Positions 13,481 through 28,000 of a stretch of DNA of 64,000 bases are shown in pieces. Both the position numbers and the translations under genes were made by a program. Position 1 is the stretch's first letter. Each line of letters opens with the position of its first letter. This stretch comes from Trogon surrucura (taxonomy: Eukaryota; Chordata; Aves; Trogoniformes; Trogonidae). Under the pieces are notes generated by a model that saw only the letters and a program-made list of their open reading frames with translations, had not been told where the DNA came from and made no database searches. The DNA is taken from NCBI GenBank assembly GCA_020746105.1, contig CM036632.1, forward strand, positions 5,580,001 to 5,644,000, given 5' to 3'.

Positions 13481-13610
13481 ATTTGGGTTATTGTCAAATA
13501 CATGTGTCAAGGGACGTAAAGCTAGCCTGAAGAAGGACCTGAATTCTACAAAATGTAAGCTGGATTTTTTTTTTTTTTTAACAGCACTTAATAATGCAAT
13601 TATAATAACA

Positions 13611-13755
13611 ACTTGTGCTTTCTCATGCCTTCCAATTTAAGATCTGAAAGCACTTCACAAACATGAATTAAGCCTTCCAGGACTGTTGCAAGGTACAGCA
13701 AGTATTCCTCTATTTTACAAACTGAAAAGCAGAGGAACAGGATGTGTACAAGGCA
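13611..13755 (+). mobile_element. MIR/CORE-SINE-like ancient fragment
   Basis: The order of motifs follows the MIR 3' half: GAAAGCACTTCACAAACATG, AATTAAGCC, a run of changed sequence, AAGTATTCCTCTATTTTACA, then AACTGAAAAGCAGAGGAACA. Old amniote CORE-SINEs survive at low copy number in birds. The fragment directly follows the decayed CR1 and a poly(T) run. Confidence 0.6.
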
Positions 13756-16700
13756 GAACAGCACATGGAGGAATGTGTCGTTATTTTAATCAAGCTGGGC
13801 ATCGCCTCTGGGCTTTGCCTGCTCACCGGGTGCAGTCCTGAGGCTGTCTCCTGATTGCCTCTGCGTAGTTCTTCGTACCACACCTTCCCACTGCCTGACA
13901 CCCTGACCTTTATGGGAACAGTGAGTCATTTATGAAGAAAAAGAAGAGAGCAGAGGAAGGTGGCCGCATGCTGCCCCATCGAGAGCTCCCAGATCCTGGG
14001 TTTCCCTCAGCACCAGTGGGCTGAGTTTTTCTGTCCTCAGCCTCACTAGGGTTAGAGTATGTGCCAGCAGCATCACAGGAACCTGGGGCAAAGGGGGACC
14101 ACTGGGCCACTTACGTCAAATGTGGCTTGCAAATAACTGTGTTTAGAGTGCCGTGGTGCAGTCGAGGGCAGTCCTTTCCCCTGGCACCCTGCACCGTTCT
14201 GGATACATGGCTGAAGAGCAGCAGAACCAGAAGCTCATCTTTTGAAGTGTTTCTCAAAGGTTTCTGTTCTCATTTCCAACTTAACAGAAGCATGTGCAGG
14301 CAGGTGGCCGTCTGGGACTGGGAGCTGTGCTGTTACAACGCTACCAGCCATGAGAGTGAAGCTGCAGATGGTTTCGTCTCACGTCGCAGGCTGTTCGGAG
14401 TCTGGAGTTGTGTGCTGCTCTTTTCACCTTGACAGCGCTCTTGTGGAGGGACCATTAGTATGGGTGGCAAGTCAGCGGGAAATAAAATTGTCCTGCCCTT
14501 AACAAGCTGGCCCCACCTGACCTTGAAGACATTATTTTGTTTCCTGGATGTTTTATATTAAGTGGTATTTCGACTAAGGTGGTTACATATAAATTGGTTG
14601 GGATAATGCTTGCTTGAGCTGAACCTGCCCAGCCGGTGCCTGTTAACTCCCTGGTGCCACATCCTGTTCGTGCCTCTTTCCTTTGTTCATTAACACAGGT
14701 TTCCTCTAGACAGTCCACTTTCTCCTTGGTTTTTCCTCACTCTGCCCTTCTTTGTGGCATGAGAATGTAGGCCAGCCTGCTTCAACAGGCATCCCATGCA
14801 CCAAGCTCGGGGTCTTGGCTTTAGTCTGTTTTGATGGCACGTGGGTAAGCAAAACCTAGGGCAAGAGTGTGCAGTAGGAGATGTTTGCACAAATTCTCCA
14901 TGGCATGTGTTACTTGTTTCTGTGCCTTGAGTTCATCCCTTAACACTGAGACCACATATGGGATCATTTCTGCGGGTTGCAGAAAGAACTAATTTACAGT
15001 TTCTTCTTTGTCATCCGGAGAACCAAACATCCCTGGGACGTTAGTGGCATTTTTCTAAAGGTTGCTTTACAGGAAAATGTTCCTAGAAAAATTATCTGTT
15101 TCGTTGTTATTCATGCCACAATGTTGGGGCAATCTTACTTTTCTTCCACCATGCAGCTAATCACTGCATGGGGCTGTGCTTGCAGCTTCAGCAGCTCACC
15201 GTTGTTTGTTAGAGATTAAAAAATAGCAATTGGTGGTGTCATCAAACCCGTGCAGCTAGCGAAATCAAAGCCTCAAACACAATCAGAGGTCTGCACGTCT
15301 CATGGAGGAAAAAAGCCATGAGAGCAACAGAATAGCCGTGTTCCCGTTGCTCCTCTGATCTCGTCAGTGACATTGGTGGGGAAAATGGGATTGCTGCATT
15401 TCCCCAGTCTGTCTTCTACACCGAGAGATACCGAACACATCAATAAACAATACAGAACAAGGAGGGCGTGTGTTCAGAAGCACTTCAAGCTTTGGGCTAA
15501 GTATTTCTAGAGAGTTTGCTAGGAACAAAAATCTAACTGAAATCAATGGCAGCGTATCTGCTGTTTAATGGCAAGCCAATAAACACAGCACCGGAGTACA
15601 GATTGTTCTCACCTGCCTCTGTGCTAAGTGGACAAGCTACTGTGAACTGATCCAGCTAAGAAGAGTGCGTGTGAATTACACCTTCCAGAGGAGGGTGAGA
15701 TCCCACATGCTAAGCCCCCGTCAGAGCAAGAAGGCTGCAACCTCCTGGCTGGTCTGAACTGGGGAAGACGTGTTTGCAGCCACTTCTGGTGCCTATCAGT
15801 AGCAGCGGTGTGTGCAGAAGGAAATAAGGGCTATTCATCTCCCAGATAGAGATGGCACTTCAGTGGAAGATGGGATTGAATTTTCTGGTAGATCCTCTCG
15901 CTGCTGGCAGCCCCTCTGCAGGGTCCAGACTGAGCTGGAGCCAGCTGTTTTTCATCCACGCATTTGTCTTACCCAGGCACTCGGCTGCTTGAGCGATGGC
16001 TGTGCTCATCCTTAATGTAGATGTAGGGCTGGGTGTCAGCGTGCTGTTGAGAATGAGTTGTGGGCATCTCCCAAGCTCCTTTGGTCTGACATTATTGCTC
16101 TGTTAGGAGGGAAAAAGAGGATAAAAATCTGCAGCAGCCCTGGAAGAAGGAACAACTGTCCGTCGCAACCTGGTGGTTGTCAGTCTGAGCGTGAAGCTGT
16201 TTTAATGCGTTTCGGATCAATTCTGCCAGGTGTTTGCACCAGCCAAGGGTGGAGGCCACAGACAGAGACAGGCTGGGCTGGATGGTGTCCTGGTGTCCGT
16301 GGCTGCACGATCCCGCACCCTGACTTCGAGGGAAGATGAAGGGTGATGGCAGAGGTGAGGTGGTGCTGCAGTGCTTTGAAGGACGCTCCTCTGTAAAGAA
16401 GGATAAGGAAGAGGCTGGTGGCCAGACTATGTGCAAGGAGATATGACGGCTTCTGCACCAGCAAGTGTTTTGTGGTTGAGGGTCAGTAGTCAGCACTGAG
16501 GAGATTTGCAGAAGGTTCAGGTGTTTGAGTTAGCATCCAAGTTAGCTTCAGGTGCAGCCAATGCTTTCAGGACATCTGTCTGTGCAGTTGAGCCAAATTC
16601 TGTAAGACAGGCATCATATTTGCCACCAACCTAGGCAGCCCCTGCTTTGGACCTTGCAAAATTGTCAGGAGTTTGAGGCTTTGCTTCTGTAATGCATGCT

Positions 16701-18877
16701 GGCAAGCTGTGGCAGGAGAAGGTGCTTGAATTCAAGTCGAACTAAACTCTGAAAGAATTGATGAGTTGATTTGCTATCCTGTCTCGTACCAACCGTTGAG
16801 ATTTTGCAGATCCCACAGCCAAATGAAGGGTCGTCGAAGTGATGGTGAGGGATAAGCCGGGACATCGTGCTGCCATTGTTAGTATTCAACTGGAGTTGTG
16901 CAAGATCAGAACTCTAATCTCTTGTTCGCGCAATTCAACCGTTGTAGGTTATCAGCGAATCAAGGTGACCTCTAAAGCAGGGAGGCCACGTGGGACTCTC
17001 TGCAGCTCTAAAGACAGAGACCGTTTGCCTTGCACAGTGGAGCTGGTTGTCAGCGTTCGGGTCCTGACACTGGGCATCAGCATGTTTTGGAGGTGGAGTA
17101 AGTCCGTGAGTCTTCAGGAAGGAGAGAGAGACGAAGCTCTGGCTTGCTTGTAATATAAGTAAAAATCCTGCTGTCGTTTGTGCTCTTCTGGCTGCTTTCC
17201 CCACTGAGCTGTCCTGCCTGGACCCTCTGACAGAGAACCTGCTCCTTCTTTACAACTGGGAGCTCCTTTGCAGCTCCCCTTGCAGCCTGGCTGTCACGGC
17301 TCTCAATCTTCTCATCCTGGAATGCCCTTATAATGATCCCGGATTTCCCTGGGAGAAATTCCACGTATTCCTCCCCACACTCAACGGGAGTGTCAGCATC
17401 CACATGATTTGTTACAGCTCCGAGACCGTCTTCCGCTGGGAACCTGCCTGCACCAAAGTCCCTGGCACAGTTTGAGCTGCAGTTTTGTCTGATCCTTTTA
17501 AGAGTTGGGAATGGCTGTTTTGATGTCTGCTATCTGTGAACATGAAAGGCTCCTTTCCCTCTAACTGTGCATTGGGCAGGGCAATGCCTGTCTCTCCTAA
17601 TCAAAAATGTAATCAAAGATCTCACTTCTCGTAAAAAATGTATTAAAAAGAAGAAACGATGCAGCATATTTCTATTGGCTTCACTGCTGGCTTGCTCTGG
17701 TTTCTCCTTCTGTGCTGCTTCCCCCTGCCTTTCGCAAAAGAACCCCCACCTCAACTTTCTCCGTGTCTTCAGAGGTTTAATTGCAAAATGTTGAGCTTTG
17801 AAAACAAACAAACAAAAAAAAACCCATTGTGTTTGATTCAAGTGAAATATCGATTGTCCTTGAGTTCCCGCACCGCAGATATTGGCAGCGTTTTGTCAGC
17901 GCAAAGAGTGAGTAGAAGGATCACAGCAAGGAAATAAATATTCCAACTGGAAGGAAAAGAAGCTGAGCCAGGGAAAAGGAGCTGTGCCCCATCACTCCCT
18001 CTCCCACAGCTACTTAATAAATGGTCTGTTGACCTGATGTTAACATTTCCAGTTTCCAGTAAGCAACATCTCCCTTAAATAAGATACTGATAAAGTGAAA
18101 TGAGGGAATAGAGGGGGTGGAGAGCAGATTTGCAAAACATGCTGGAGTGAGAAAGTTGGAGCATACCGTGTGTGTCTTGGGAGTGGGAACATGCCTCAGT
18201 GTGTGAATAAATATATAATGTATAGACATATGCTCTCTCTTCTCAGAAATTGAGTTTTCTGAGTAGTCCCAGATTGTGCTGCTTTCAGTAGCGTGGCGAA
18301 GTAAAAGGCAGGGCGCTTGCGTGGAGAAAGTTGGTGATTGAGGGGTTGGAGGATGGGGCATCCTCACCACCAGGAGGGAGAAGGGTCACGCCCAGGGTCT
18401 CAGACATCGCTTGACCAGCATGCGAGGAGCGAGTGCTCTCTCTGGAGAGACACGATCTGCTCAGATTTGCTCATTTTCATCTTGCAGATGATGGCTAATA
18501 CTTCCCTAATGGTGATCAGATTTTCACACAAATTGAGTTGAAAAGAGTGAGCCCAGGAAGAGGTATCAGATAAGTGTTAGCACAGTTATTTGTTAAATCG
18601 GTTTTTTATTGTTTTCCAAGAAGCTTGCACTGAGCTGTTGTCCTCTTTTTAATTCCTCTTCTGGCATTTGTTCCCTTTTTTACTGCCTCCACAATTCTCC
18701 CATTCAAGTCGAAAAAAAACACCTCCTAAAGACCAGTGTAACATTAGCAGAAATTATTAGCAGCAGTGATTTCAATATTCAAATAGACATAATATTTAGT
18801 AATAGACTGGGAGTTGTATAAATAGAGTATGAATGCCTGATAATGAATCATATCAATAATTTTCACATACAGACTGT

Positions 18878-19045
18878 GCCTTACATTTCTCAAAGGCCTT
18901 TACAAATATCAATTGATTCTCACAGCATGCCTGCTTGGTGGAGGAGTTGTTATTAGTTCTAGTGGAGGGTGAGGATATTGAGATGCAGAGAAATTATGCT
19001 GCTTGTGTAGTTCATGCTGGGACCCAAAGTGAGGCTTAAAGTTGG
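18878..19045 (+). mobile_element. MIR/CORE-SINE-like ancient fragment
   Basis: CTCAAAGGCCTTTACAAATA, TCAATTGATTCTCACAGCAT, GTTATTAGTTC, GAGATGCAGAGAAATTATGC and a terminal TTCATGCTGGGACC follow the expected order of the MIR 3' region. It is diverged and lacks a clear 5' promoter half. Confidence 0.55.
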
Positions 19046-22000
19046 AAGCTTTTGTCTCCCAGGCCTTCACTGTGGTACTACCCAGCTCAGTATGAATTAT
19101 TTGGTGTGTCTGGAAGTGATGGTTCTCATGGGCGGTGGCATGAGGAACATGGTCTTTGGCAGACCCCAATATCTGGGGCTGGTGGAATGGGGGTGAAGGC
19201 AGGAGTTGTGCACAGTGAATGGCAGAACTGGTGTCAGTGGTGCTTTCCTTTAAGCTAATAATCAGGGGTAGCATCCGTGGCCCATGCAGGTGGGGGCTTG
19301 AGGGTTTTTTGACCTATGGAAACATGGTTTTCCGTGCAGAAAAGTGGCAGCTAATGCAAACTCCAGGAGGAGAAAGGGCACGTCTTGAATCCAGATGTGC
19401 TTTGTAACTCCCCCACCTCAGTCAAGGGGAGCTGAAGAGTACCTTGAAGTACTGGAAGTCTCTTTTCTAGCGTAGCATCCTACCCAGCATTCGCCACATT
19501 GCCCATCTCTATTTTGCTGTTGCCCTTCTTAATTACGCAGTAAATTGTTCCAGCCTTTAACATCTCTCCCAGTGACCCAGGGATGCAGTCAGTGACGGAG
19601 ATCATCTTCAGAGGGAAAAGACAGGTTACATGGCACATGCCTTAAACAAGGGAAACCAATTTTATCTTTTGCCTCGTGTTGTACTTATTTCACCAAGGCT
19701 GACTCACTGCCCAGGAGAAGAGGACATGCTTTCAACTTGTGTAAAAACATGGTGTGGTACTTTTAGCTTTTTTTTTGTTTTAAGACATCTTATTTCAACA
19801 TCTTGCTTGTTGTTTTGAGTGACACTCTGCACTGAGAAGTTGTCTTTAAGCTGGCCACAGTGGCACTTGGGTTTTTATTCTGAGAGGTTACATCGTATCC
19901 GAACCCATCAGCGTGTTAAGAGTCCTTTAAATCGTCAGAACGACATGCACTGTGCTGCATTTGTCTGTACTGAATTTCTTCTGCCCGAGCATTGCCCAAT
20001 GACCCAGATTTCACAGGTCCTCCCAGGTTCTGACAGTTCACACTCCTGACCCACCTAAGTAGTTTTGCCATCTTGTAGTTTTTTCTGTCTCCCAAGTTCT
20101 CAGTCGTCGGGCTGAAACTATCGATTTTTGCCATCATGTTGCCTCTCTCCTCCACGAACCTCCACGGAGGTTGGCAGGGGACTGAGGATGGAAGGCTCTG
20201 GAGCTGAGAGGCGAAAGGGGAATGGGCAGCCCAAAGCACTGTCTTTCCAGAGCTCAGTTGCTGACCTCCAACGCCAGTTCAACAAACTCCCACCACTCTT
20301 CATAAGGGACCAGAGGCAGAGGGTGGCAACCTTGGACCCACAGCCCAAAATTAAGTTTTGCACCTTGAACCTGTGGCCTTTGGAAAGAACCTGTGCACTT
20401 CTCAGAGCCGAATTTCAGCTGTCAAGCTGTTTTGGCAATTTTATTGAGCAGCTTCATTGCCTTATCTTCCAGATGAGACTTGGCTACCTTTATTCTTTTT
20501 TAATTCTTTCCCCCCTATCTCTTTATCAACCTGTAATTCAGCATGGAATTTTAGCTTTCACTGGCTAGTTTCTAAGATACATTAATACTCTTTCCTAATG
20601 ATCTTTACCTGAAGCCCTTTGATAGTCTATCTAAGTAGTATTTATAGTTTCATTAACTCTCGCAGAGAAGAATGTATTAGCATCAGGAGAACTTTCTTCT
20701 ACACGTAAGCTACGCTCTTCCAGTCAGATTATGTTCTATTCCTCTAGGCTCTACCTCAGGTATTTTGTTCCATGAACTGAGTCTAGCATGTTTAGGGAAT
20801 AGATTTTTTTTTCCTATTTCTTAAGAAAAAGAAAGAAAACAGAAAACATAGCAACGACAGCATGGCAACAGCAGCTGCTGCACAAAAGAAAAATAGGCAA
20901 GCAGACTTCCGAAACATGTATTCACTGTTAAGCTATTTTTACTGGTTGGTGAGTATGTGGGAGTATTATAACAAAATAAGTGAGAAAATAGCTTACAAAT
21001 AATTCATAAGAAACTTTAGATGAGAACGTGTCTTAATGACTTCAGCCTCCTAGCTAGCCCTCGTACTGTACGGATTTCCGCATGCACAAACATAAAGGTC
21101 ACCTCTCATCTACGCTATTTGTATATTGCAAATTCATCCATAGACGCATATATAAAATTCCATACAAAAAATAATGTCAGTGGAGCATTAAGGTTAAATA
21201 ACCAGGCACTAAAAAATAAAGAATTGTGCATCCCTGCATAGCGACTGAAAAATAAATCCATCTCACTATGGCAGCCTCTGTCTTTTCACTGTAGCGGCAG
21301 AGGTTTGCCGGCCGTGGGGATGCAGCCTGGGTGTTTCTGGGTGTTTCTGGAGGCCTTGCAGCAGCTGACGGGGCTCCTGGCTCCACTGTGTGTCCCCAGG
21401 CACTTGGCATCACTTCTCTGGGGACCTGTTTCCCTGTTCACCTCGTGTCCCTTTTCAGTGCACAGGCGGAAACCTCCAGCACGTATTTGCATCTTTGGGC
21501 AGAGCTCAGCCACACGTGGGGCCATGGATGTGCTTAAAATTGACAAAATAATAAACAGCATCTTCTTTGACCAGCCTGCAAAATGTTACATCCTGCCCAA
21601 GACACCCTTCTCTCACCACAAACCAGTAAACCGTGGATAGTCTTTAACTAAATTCAAAATAATTCATTGACAACTTGAGAGAAACAGCCTCGAAAGTGTT
21701 GAACTTCTTTACAGTTGCAGCCCGATCTGTTGTGCTGCCTGAGCCCTTTTTTTCTGCTCAGACACGATCCGTGAGAGACTGAAGGCAAACACAGTCTCTT
21801 AAGTCTCCTCCGCAATCCCGATGCTTTTATTGGCACCGAGGCAAACACAGCCGGGCCCTCTGCAGCCAAAGCTACGCTCATTCGCCTTTCGAAACAACAC
21901 AAATCTGTTTTCCTGGTTAAATAAAGTCATTTGCGGGGTCCTGTTGTGGGAACGATGTGTCAGCTTGTGCTGAATGGAGCAGTCATGAGGATGAATAGGC

Positions 22001-25000
22001 TGGTTGTTGGGCTGGGACAGCCCTCAGCACCCCACAGCGCCCTTGCCCGGGCTCTGCACCCGCGGCCGGCACGGGACGGCTGCAGGTGCCTCGCCGCGGG
22101 GCTTCCGTGTGGGCATCCCCTTTCTGCATCCTTACCTGGAGTTTATGATGGATTTCCTGCAAAATGTTATTAATCCCACATCTCACACGTTCCCTTCCAG
22201 CCCTGTGCTTTGAGATAGTTCTGGTTTCTGTAGCAAAGGAGGCAAATGGGACTCAAGCACCGAGTCCTTTGCATGGTTCTGAGGTGTCTTGCAGATGTGG
22301 GAAGCCCATTAGTTCTTGTCCCTCAGCTGCGGGTAATGCCAGTGCTTCCCTACCCATCAGAGCAGTGACTATCCAATGTTTTTAATTCTGCTCATGCTGT
22401 AGACTTATTTCTTCTGGAAAGTTTTATGTGTAACTGGTAGGGAAGGAGGTTGGTGAAGTCCTCTAGAGGATGTCAGGAATGAGGAAGCAGCAGCTAAAGT
22501 GGTTTGATTCCCTCTGAGGTGTTTTTTTTCAATTTTAGTTGAAAACAAGCAAGTGAAATGTGACACTTAGAAGCACTTTATTTGTAAGATTCTTTCTGGT
22601 TTAAAATTACTTCATTTAAACATCTTTGCCTATGAAACCTCCAAGGAAACTCATCCGCTTGTTTTCTCATCTGCGTCTTCTGCTTTCTGTGTGGTTTTTT
22701 ACACAAAAAAGTATCTCCTGTATCTTTAGGTATACACAAATAAATGTAATTTAAATTGTAAAACCCAGGCTGGGTTGAGCTGGACAGAGGTCAGTGATCT
22801 AACATAAACCTGACACCTTAGTCGGGTTTATGCTCTGTGTTACGACACTCACTGTTTGCTGATACCTTTTGCTGTGGCCGTCTGTAACACCTGAATATAT
22901 ACTAACACTGTTATTACAACATATTTAGACTACAAATAGCCTAAAATCGAGGCATTTGAAGAAATACCTCTTGACTCTTTTGCTGGTTTGTTTGTATTCT
23001 TTGCTTGTGAGAACAATTCTCAAGAGCACTGTTAGGTGTATCGTAGCAGGAACACCTCTGGGCGTGCTGGGGAATGTGTGAAAGCAGGTTTTGAGAGCTT
23101 TTATTTTCACACCGTGTTTCAGTTCTGTAGTGATAAATGTTTTCTGGGTTACAAACCTGGATCCCCTCCCTTTGCAGGTCTCGATCCTTGAAATGTAAAA
23201 AGGTTTTTTATAAATGTCAGGCATTTGTTTGCAGCCAGGTTGTGTCACTTTTAGCTAATAATGGGGCTGATCAGCTCTGTGGCGAGCAGCACAAAGTGGA
23301 AACTGCTGGTGATCTTAGCAGCTGATGGCATCAGACAGGTGGGATTAGTACAGGACCTGTGTCAGAGAGAAAAGGTAATGGCGAATCATGGGAAAAAATG
23401 AGGGAGGAACAGATCGTTTAGGCAATTCTGCATTGGCAATTGACCTGTGATTCCAGACAAGTCTGATAAACTCTGCTAGAATTTTTCATGGTACCCTCTG
23501 GGCTGTGTGCTGGGTGATTCCCAGGTCCTTCTGCAGGCAGGATGAATACTGCCGAGTGCAGACAGCTGGGAGAGAAGCGTCTGAAGTCCCCTGAAAGTCA
23601 TCTTCATTCAGGGCAGTACGTTAACCTTGCAGGTGTGGGGGAAGAAAAATGTGTTTCTGCTACTTACATGCAGCATCCTGGATCTGCAGGTGGAAACAGT
23701 CCATACACACACATACACGTAGCTTGGAAAGCCCCATTTCATTACGTTCCCCATTTCATTACAGTCCCCACCAGTATGTGCTCCTTTCAGCAGGACACAG
23801 AGCATCCTGCAGCGTGAGTCAGTGTTAGACGGTGGCTTTATTGCTGCAGCGTCGTAACCACAGACAGCGCGATTATTTCCAGTGGGCCTCAGCCAGTGTC
23901 TTCAGATTTGATTAAGAACTTTTTGGAAGATAAGAAGCATTTAGAGCTAAGGGCTGGCTCCAGCATTAGTTATTTACATCGAGTGGGGAGGGATAAAGTC
24001 TTTTATTAGTGTCGCTGTTTAAATATTTTGGCTCTCCATTCCAATATTGTGGCAAGAAGGAACCATATGTGTTCCTAGAAAGATTGCCTAGCACAGCCGC
24101 TAATCAGGAGAGGATCTATTAATGTATTAACATTCAGAATAATGAGCAAAAACAGCATGCACTGGAGAGACTAACACATATCTTTAGTCTGCAGTTTTCA
24201 AATGTTTGGAAAATGTTACATTCCTCCATCTTTCTAAAGCTGATTTTCTGCCAAAAGAAGTTCTCTTCTGCTGTTAATTTTAGAAAGGTTAAATCTATTT
24301 ACAAAAGCAAACAGAAGCATGGAGTGATGAAAACCAGGAGGGTGTGGGGAATAACAGGCTCCCAGGCTGCAGAGTTCGCTGCGGGAGCTAATCTGGCAAG
24401 GGAACTTGTAGGCATGTCCTTTCCTTTCCTCAGCGTTCTGCGGGGTGGGGGACACGGCTGGAGAAGATATGAAGCCCAAGGTCTTTGAGTTGGCCTTTGC
24501 GGTGCAACTCCCACCGCCACCAGTTCTCCAGGAGGCAATGGCCGGCGTGTGCGTGTGTCTGCAGGTCGCTGTTTGGCTTTGGGGAAGATTGCCGAAAGAC
24601 TTGGCACAGGAAAAGGGCAAATTTTAAAGAGCTCGAGAGTGGCGGAGATTGCTGGTTGAGCAGCTTGGTTGCCTCAAGGTCATTGCTAATTAGCGGCATC
24701 TTGCTTAAAGAAGTGAGCATTACATTTTAATGCCGCTATGAAAACCGATCACGCTGTCTCCCCTTTGCATCCCATGCCACTGCCTGCTTTGCTGTGGCAT
24801 CTGGAGCAAGCTGCACAGGGGAAGGGAAGAAAGCGCTCTTAAAAGGATGTGGAAGGATGCTGAAGTGGTGGCGGAGCTCAGATGAGAGAGGCTGGAGCGT
24901 GACAGCTGTTACAGGATCATGCAAAAAGCCTGCCAGCAAAAATGCATCAATTTGTGTGATATCCGGGTGCCTTGTCTTCTGTTTTCATAATTGCGTACAT

Positions 25001-28000
25001 GGTGTCTGCATAAATCTTCCCCCCCTTCCCTGCACACCCAGCGAGAGGAGCTGACTGGCGGGTGGCAGCACATCAGTGGGAGAACACCAGCAGGAAGAGA
25101 CAACCAGTCAGATGTGTGTCAGATGGGGAGGGCCAGGGCCGGAGGCAGATTCCTCTGAGGTTGCTCGAACATGGTGCATCCACTAAATAGAAAACCTCTC
25201 CTTTTCCCTACGGGAAGAGGAGCATGTTCATCCAGACATGAGAACCAGCAGTGCTGTCTTACCATGTTCTTCAGGAGGTTAGTGCCAAATGACAGCACAG
25301 GCGGCAACAGCAGAAGCTTTCAGCAAATACGTCATGGCCCAAAGGTCTGAGTGTCCCCTCGAGGGACAGAGTGGAATTTCTTTTCGTTTTTCACTGAATA
25401 CTGAAGTCTTCCTATTTATTCGCTCCTTAGACAACCTTTGTCTCTTCAGTTGTAGGCTTCCTTCTTACGGTGAGATCAGATCAGCTCAAGGAGAGAGAGG
25501 AGTCCTATGACTTTTTGTCTCACACTGGGTTTACCACTAAAAGCAGAATACACTCAGCCTGCACAGGCCAGCTGACTGGTTTCCTTACTATCTCAGTCTT
25601 CAGGTTTTCCTGCCTCTGGACTACCAGTCTGGTTGAGTAACTCCACAAATACAACTACTGGTAACCACCGGCTCCATGTAGTCAAAAGCCTTGAAGTTGA
25701 GGAAGAAATGGTGAATTTTTTTAAATAATGGTATCTTCTACCCCGGTATAAATCTTGACTTGTGGCAGTAGGCACAGTCTGAGAAATGTGCTTCCCCACA
25801 GCGGGGTTGTGAGCTTTTAAGGGTTAAAACTTATTCTTGAAGACACAAGAAAAAGGTTTTGTGTGTTCAGAATCAACTTTCCTTTCCTTCTTTGACTTTC
25901 TGGGTAGTGACAACTCAACGCTCACTTTGGTCCTGTTGACAGTCATGCTGATGACAGCGATTTCAAATGAAGAAAAACGAAGAAAATGTGAGCCAGCAAA
26001 AACGCGAGAGCAATAAAAGTGCCTTCCTCAACTCACGCTAAGAGTGTGAAATTTGGTTATTGATGTTGCAACAGCAACTAATGTTATTTCCAAAGCCAGC
26101 ACTTAAATTCCACTTTGGTAGATCATAACTATAAGCAAGTCACACAGTCCCATAGGAGGAGGTAATTATCGACCAGGTCTTGCTCCCAGTTGAGTGGTGA
26201 CTTTGGTCTCCGTAGCGCTGCCTGTGATGCAGAGCACTGGCGCTGCACAGAGGTGACTAATATGTGTCACCAATTTCTTTGAAGTAAGGCTCAAACCTGC
26301 ATTTTAGCCCGAGGTGCCAGACTATGACAAACAAGAGCTAGAAGAGGGTAATGAATAAACATGGTGAGAATTTCAGCTGTAATCTGCCATCAGGTCCATC
26401 TGTTACTCCTTCCCCCACAAGCCTTGCAAACTCAATGAGCTGGGAACAGCCATGCTCCATATACTGTCCCATCCTTCAGCCGCCTATCTGAGGTCTGCTC
26501 GTCGTTAGGATTATCGCTTAAGGTCTCTGAGCCATTATTGGTCACAGGATCTTCTTGTTCAGTTCTTTAGCCCTCGGTCGGCCCCGCTTATGACAAGAGG
26601 GATACCAAAAAAGACAAGGGGGGTAAATGTATCAATCACACGCTGGTGCCTGCTGTATCGTAGAGCAGCAGTCACTCCAGTGAGACGTTCCTCGCAGGCT
26701 TGTGTCATCCACTCATTTAACCACTCCCAGCCTCATACACTCACCCTCCATCTCTCCAAAACTGGATGCCCAAGTCACAAATGAGGGCTTCTTTTCCAGT
26801 TGGCAGCTGGTGAGTCCTGAAGTCTCTGTTTGCACCCTGAGTCACCTGCAGGCACTTCAGTTGGGGCGAGTCTTGAGCTTTCCTGCTTATTTGCTCTGAT
26901 CTGGAGAAGGGGAAGCAGAGGCTCCTGGCAGGAGGATGATGCAGAAGCAGCTAAGCAGAGGAACAGCACATGCCTGGTGTGACTCAGCGAGCGGCGAAGG
27001 CTCCAGCAAGTTCTGCCTCTTGGTGAGCGGTGGTTTGCTCCTGGGAGCAGATGCCCATCTCCCAGGCAACGCAACAGCTTGCAAGAAGCTACCATCAAAA
27101 TTCACCATGGTTCCAGCCGTCTCTCATCGATGCAGGATTTTGCAAACCTAGCTGCTCGTGTTCTCTTACAGACCTCGTGCTCACAGTTGCAGTTCACAAG
27201 TGGAGTATCTTCCTGCTTTGGGAACCAGGCCATCTTAATTAAAACCCACACAGATGACTTTTTTTTTTGCATTTCTCCCATAGGTGTTTCCTTCTCCTGT
27301 TCCAGAAAGTCCATGTTCTCGGTTCTCTGCTCCTCCTTTGCTTCCAGCTCTCCTCCCAGCAAGGGGGATGGAGAGGAATGTGATAAGCAACTTGGCTGGT
27401 TAGTGAGATGAGTTCCCTCTCTAAATGAGAGATTCTTGTGCTCTGGGTTCGTTTTCCAGTCCCTAGTATCTCCCTCAACTTGTCTGTCTTCTTCTGGCTC
27501 TCCTGGGAGAGAGATTTGGGACCTATTTTGAGTTGCGCCTCCTTTTCCCCTTGTGCCAAGCCACCATGTTCATTGGGGCCTGATGCAGACCAGAACTGCC
27601 TCTGGATGGCAGGGCTACGTGAGGGGTGGTTTGGCTGGGAGAAGAGAACTCCAGTAACACCCAGTCCCTGGCGTTGCAGGCTGCAACTGCAGAGCCGTTC
27701 CAGAGACAGTAACGGGAGATTTTTCTCTCCCTAATTTATGTCTCTCCTGCATATGGCTTCTATGGAGTCGCTAATGTTACAGACAGATGGGTTGGCATTT
27801 TACTAGACAGAACACATGGGCTAGATGTTGTTAATGCTTGTTAGCTACTCACTCTGCAGCTTGACCAGTCCAATATGGTCACCTCGCAGATGGCTGGAAA
27901 GCTGCAGCCTGGGTGCTGGAGCCATCCAGCTCTGCAGCGCATGGTTGTGACAGCAGTTGGGATAACGTGTGCTTGGCCACTTTTTCTGAAGGGCTTTGTT

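Noticed and set aside
22495..22520. GGTTTGATTCC resembling a tRNA B box
   Set aside because: No A box at the right distance and no cloverleaf could be drawn. It is a chance match.
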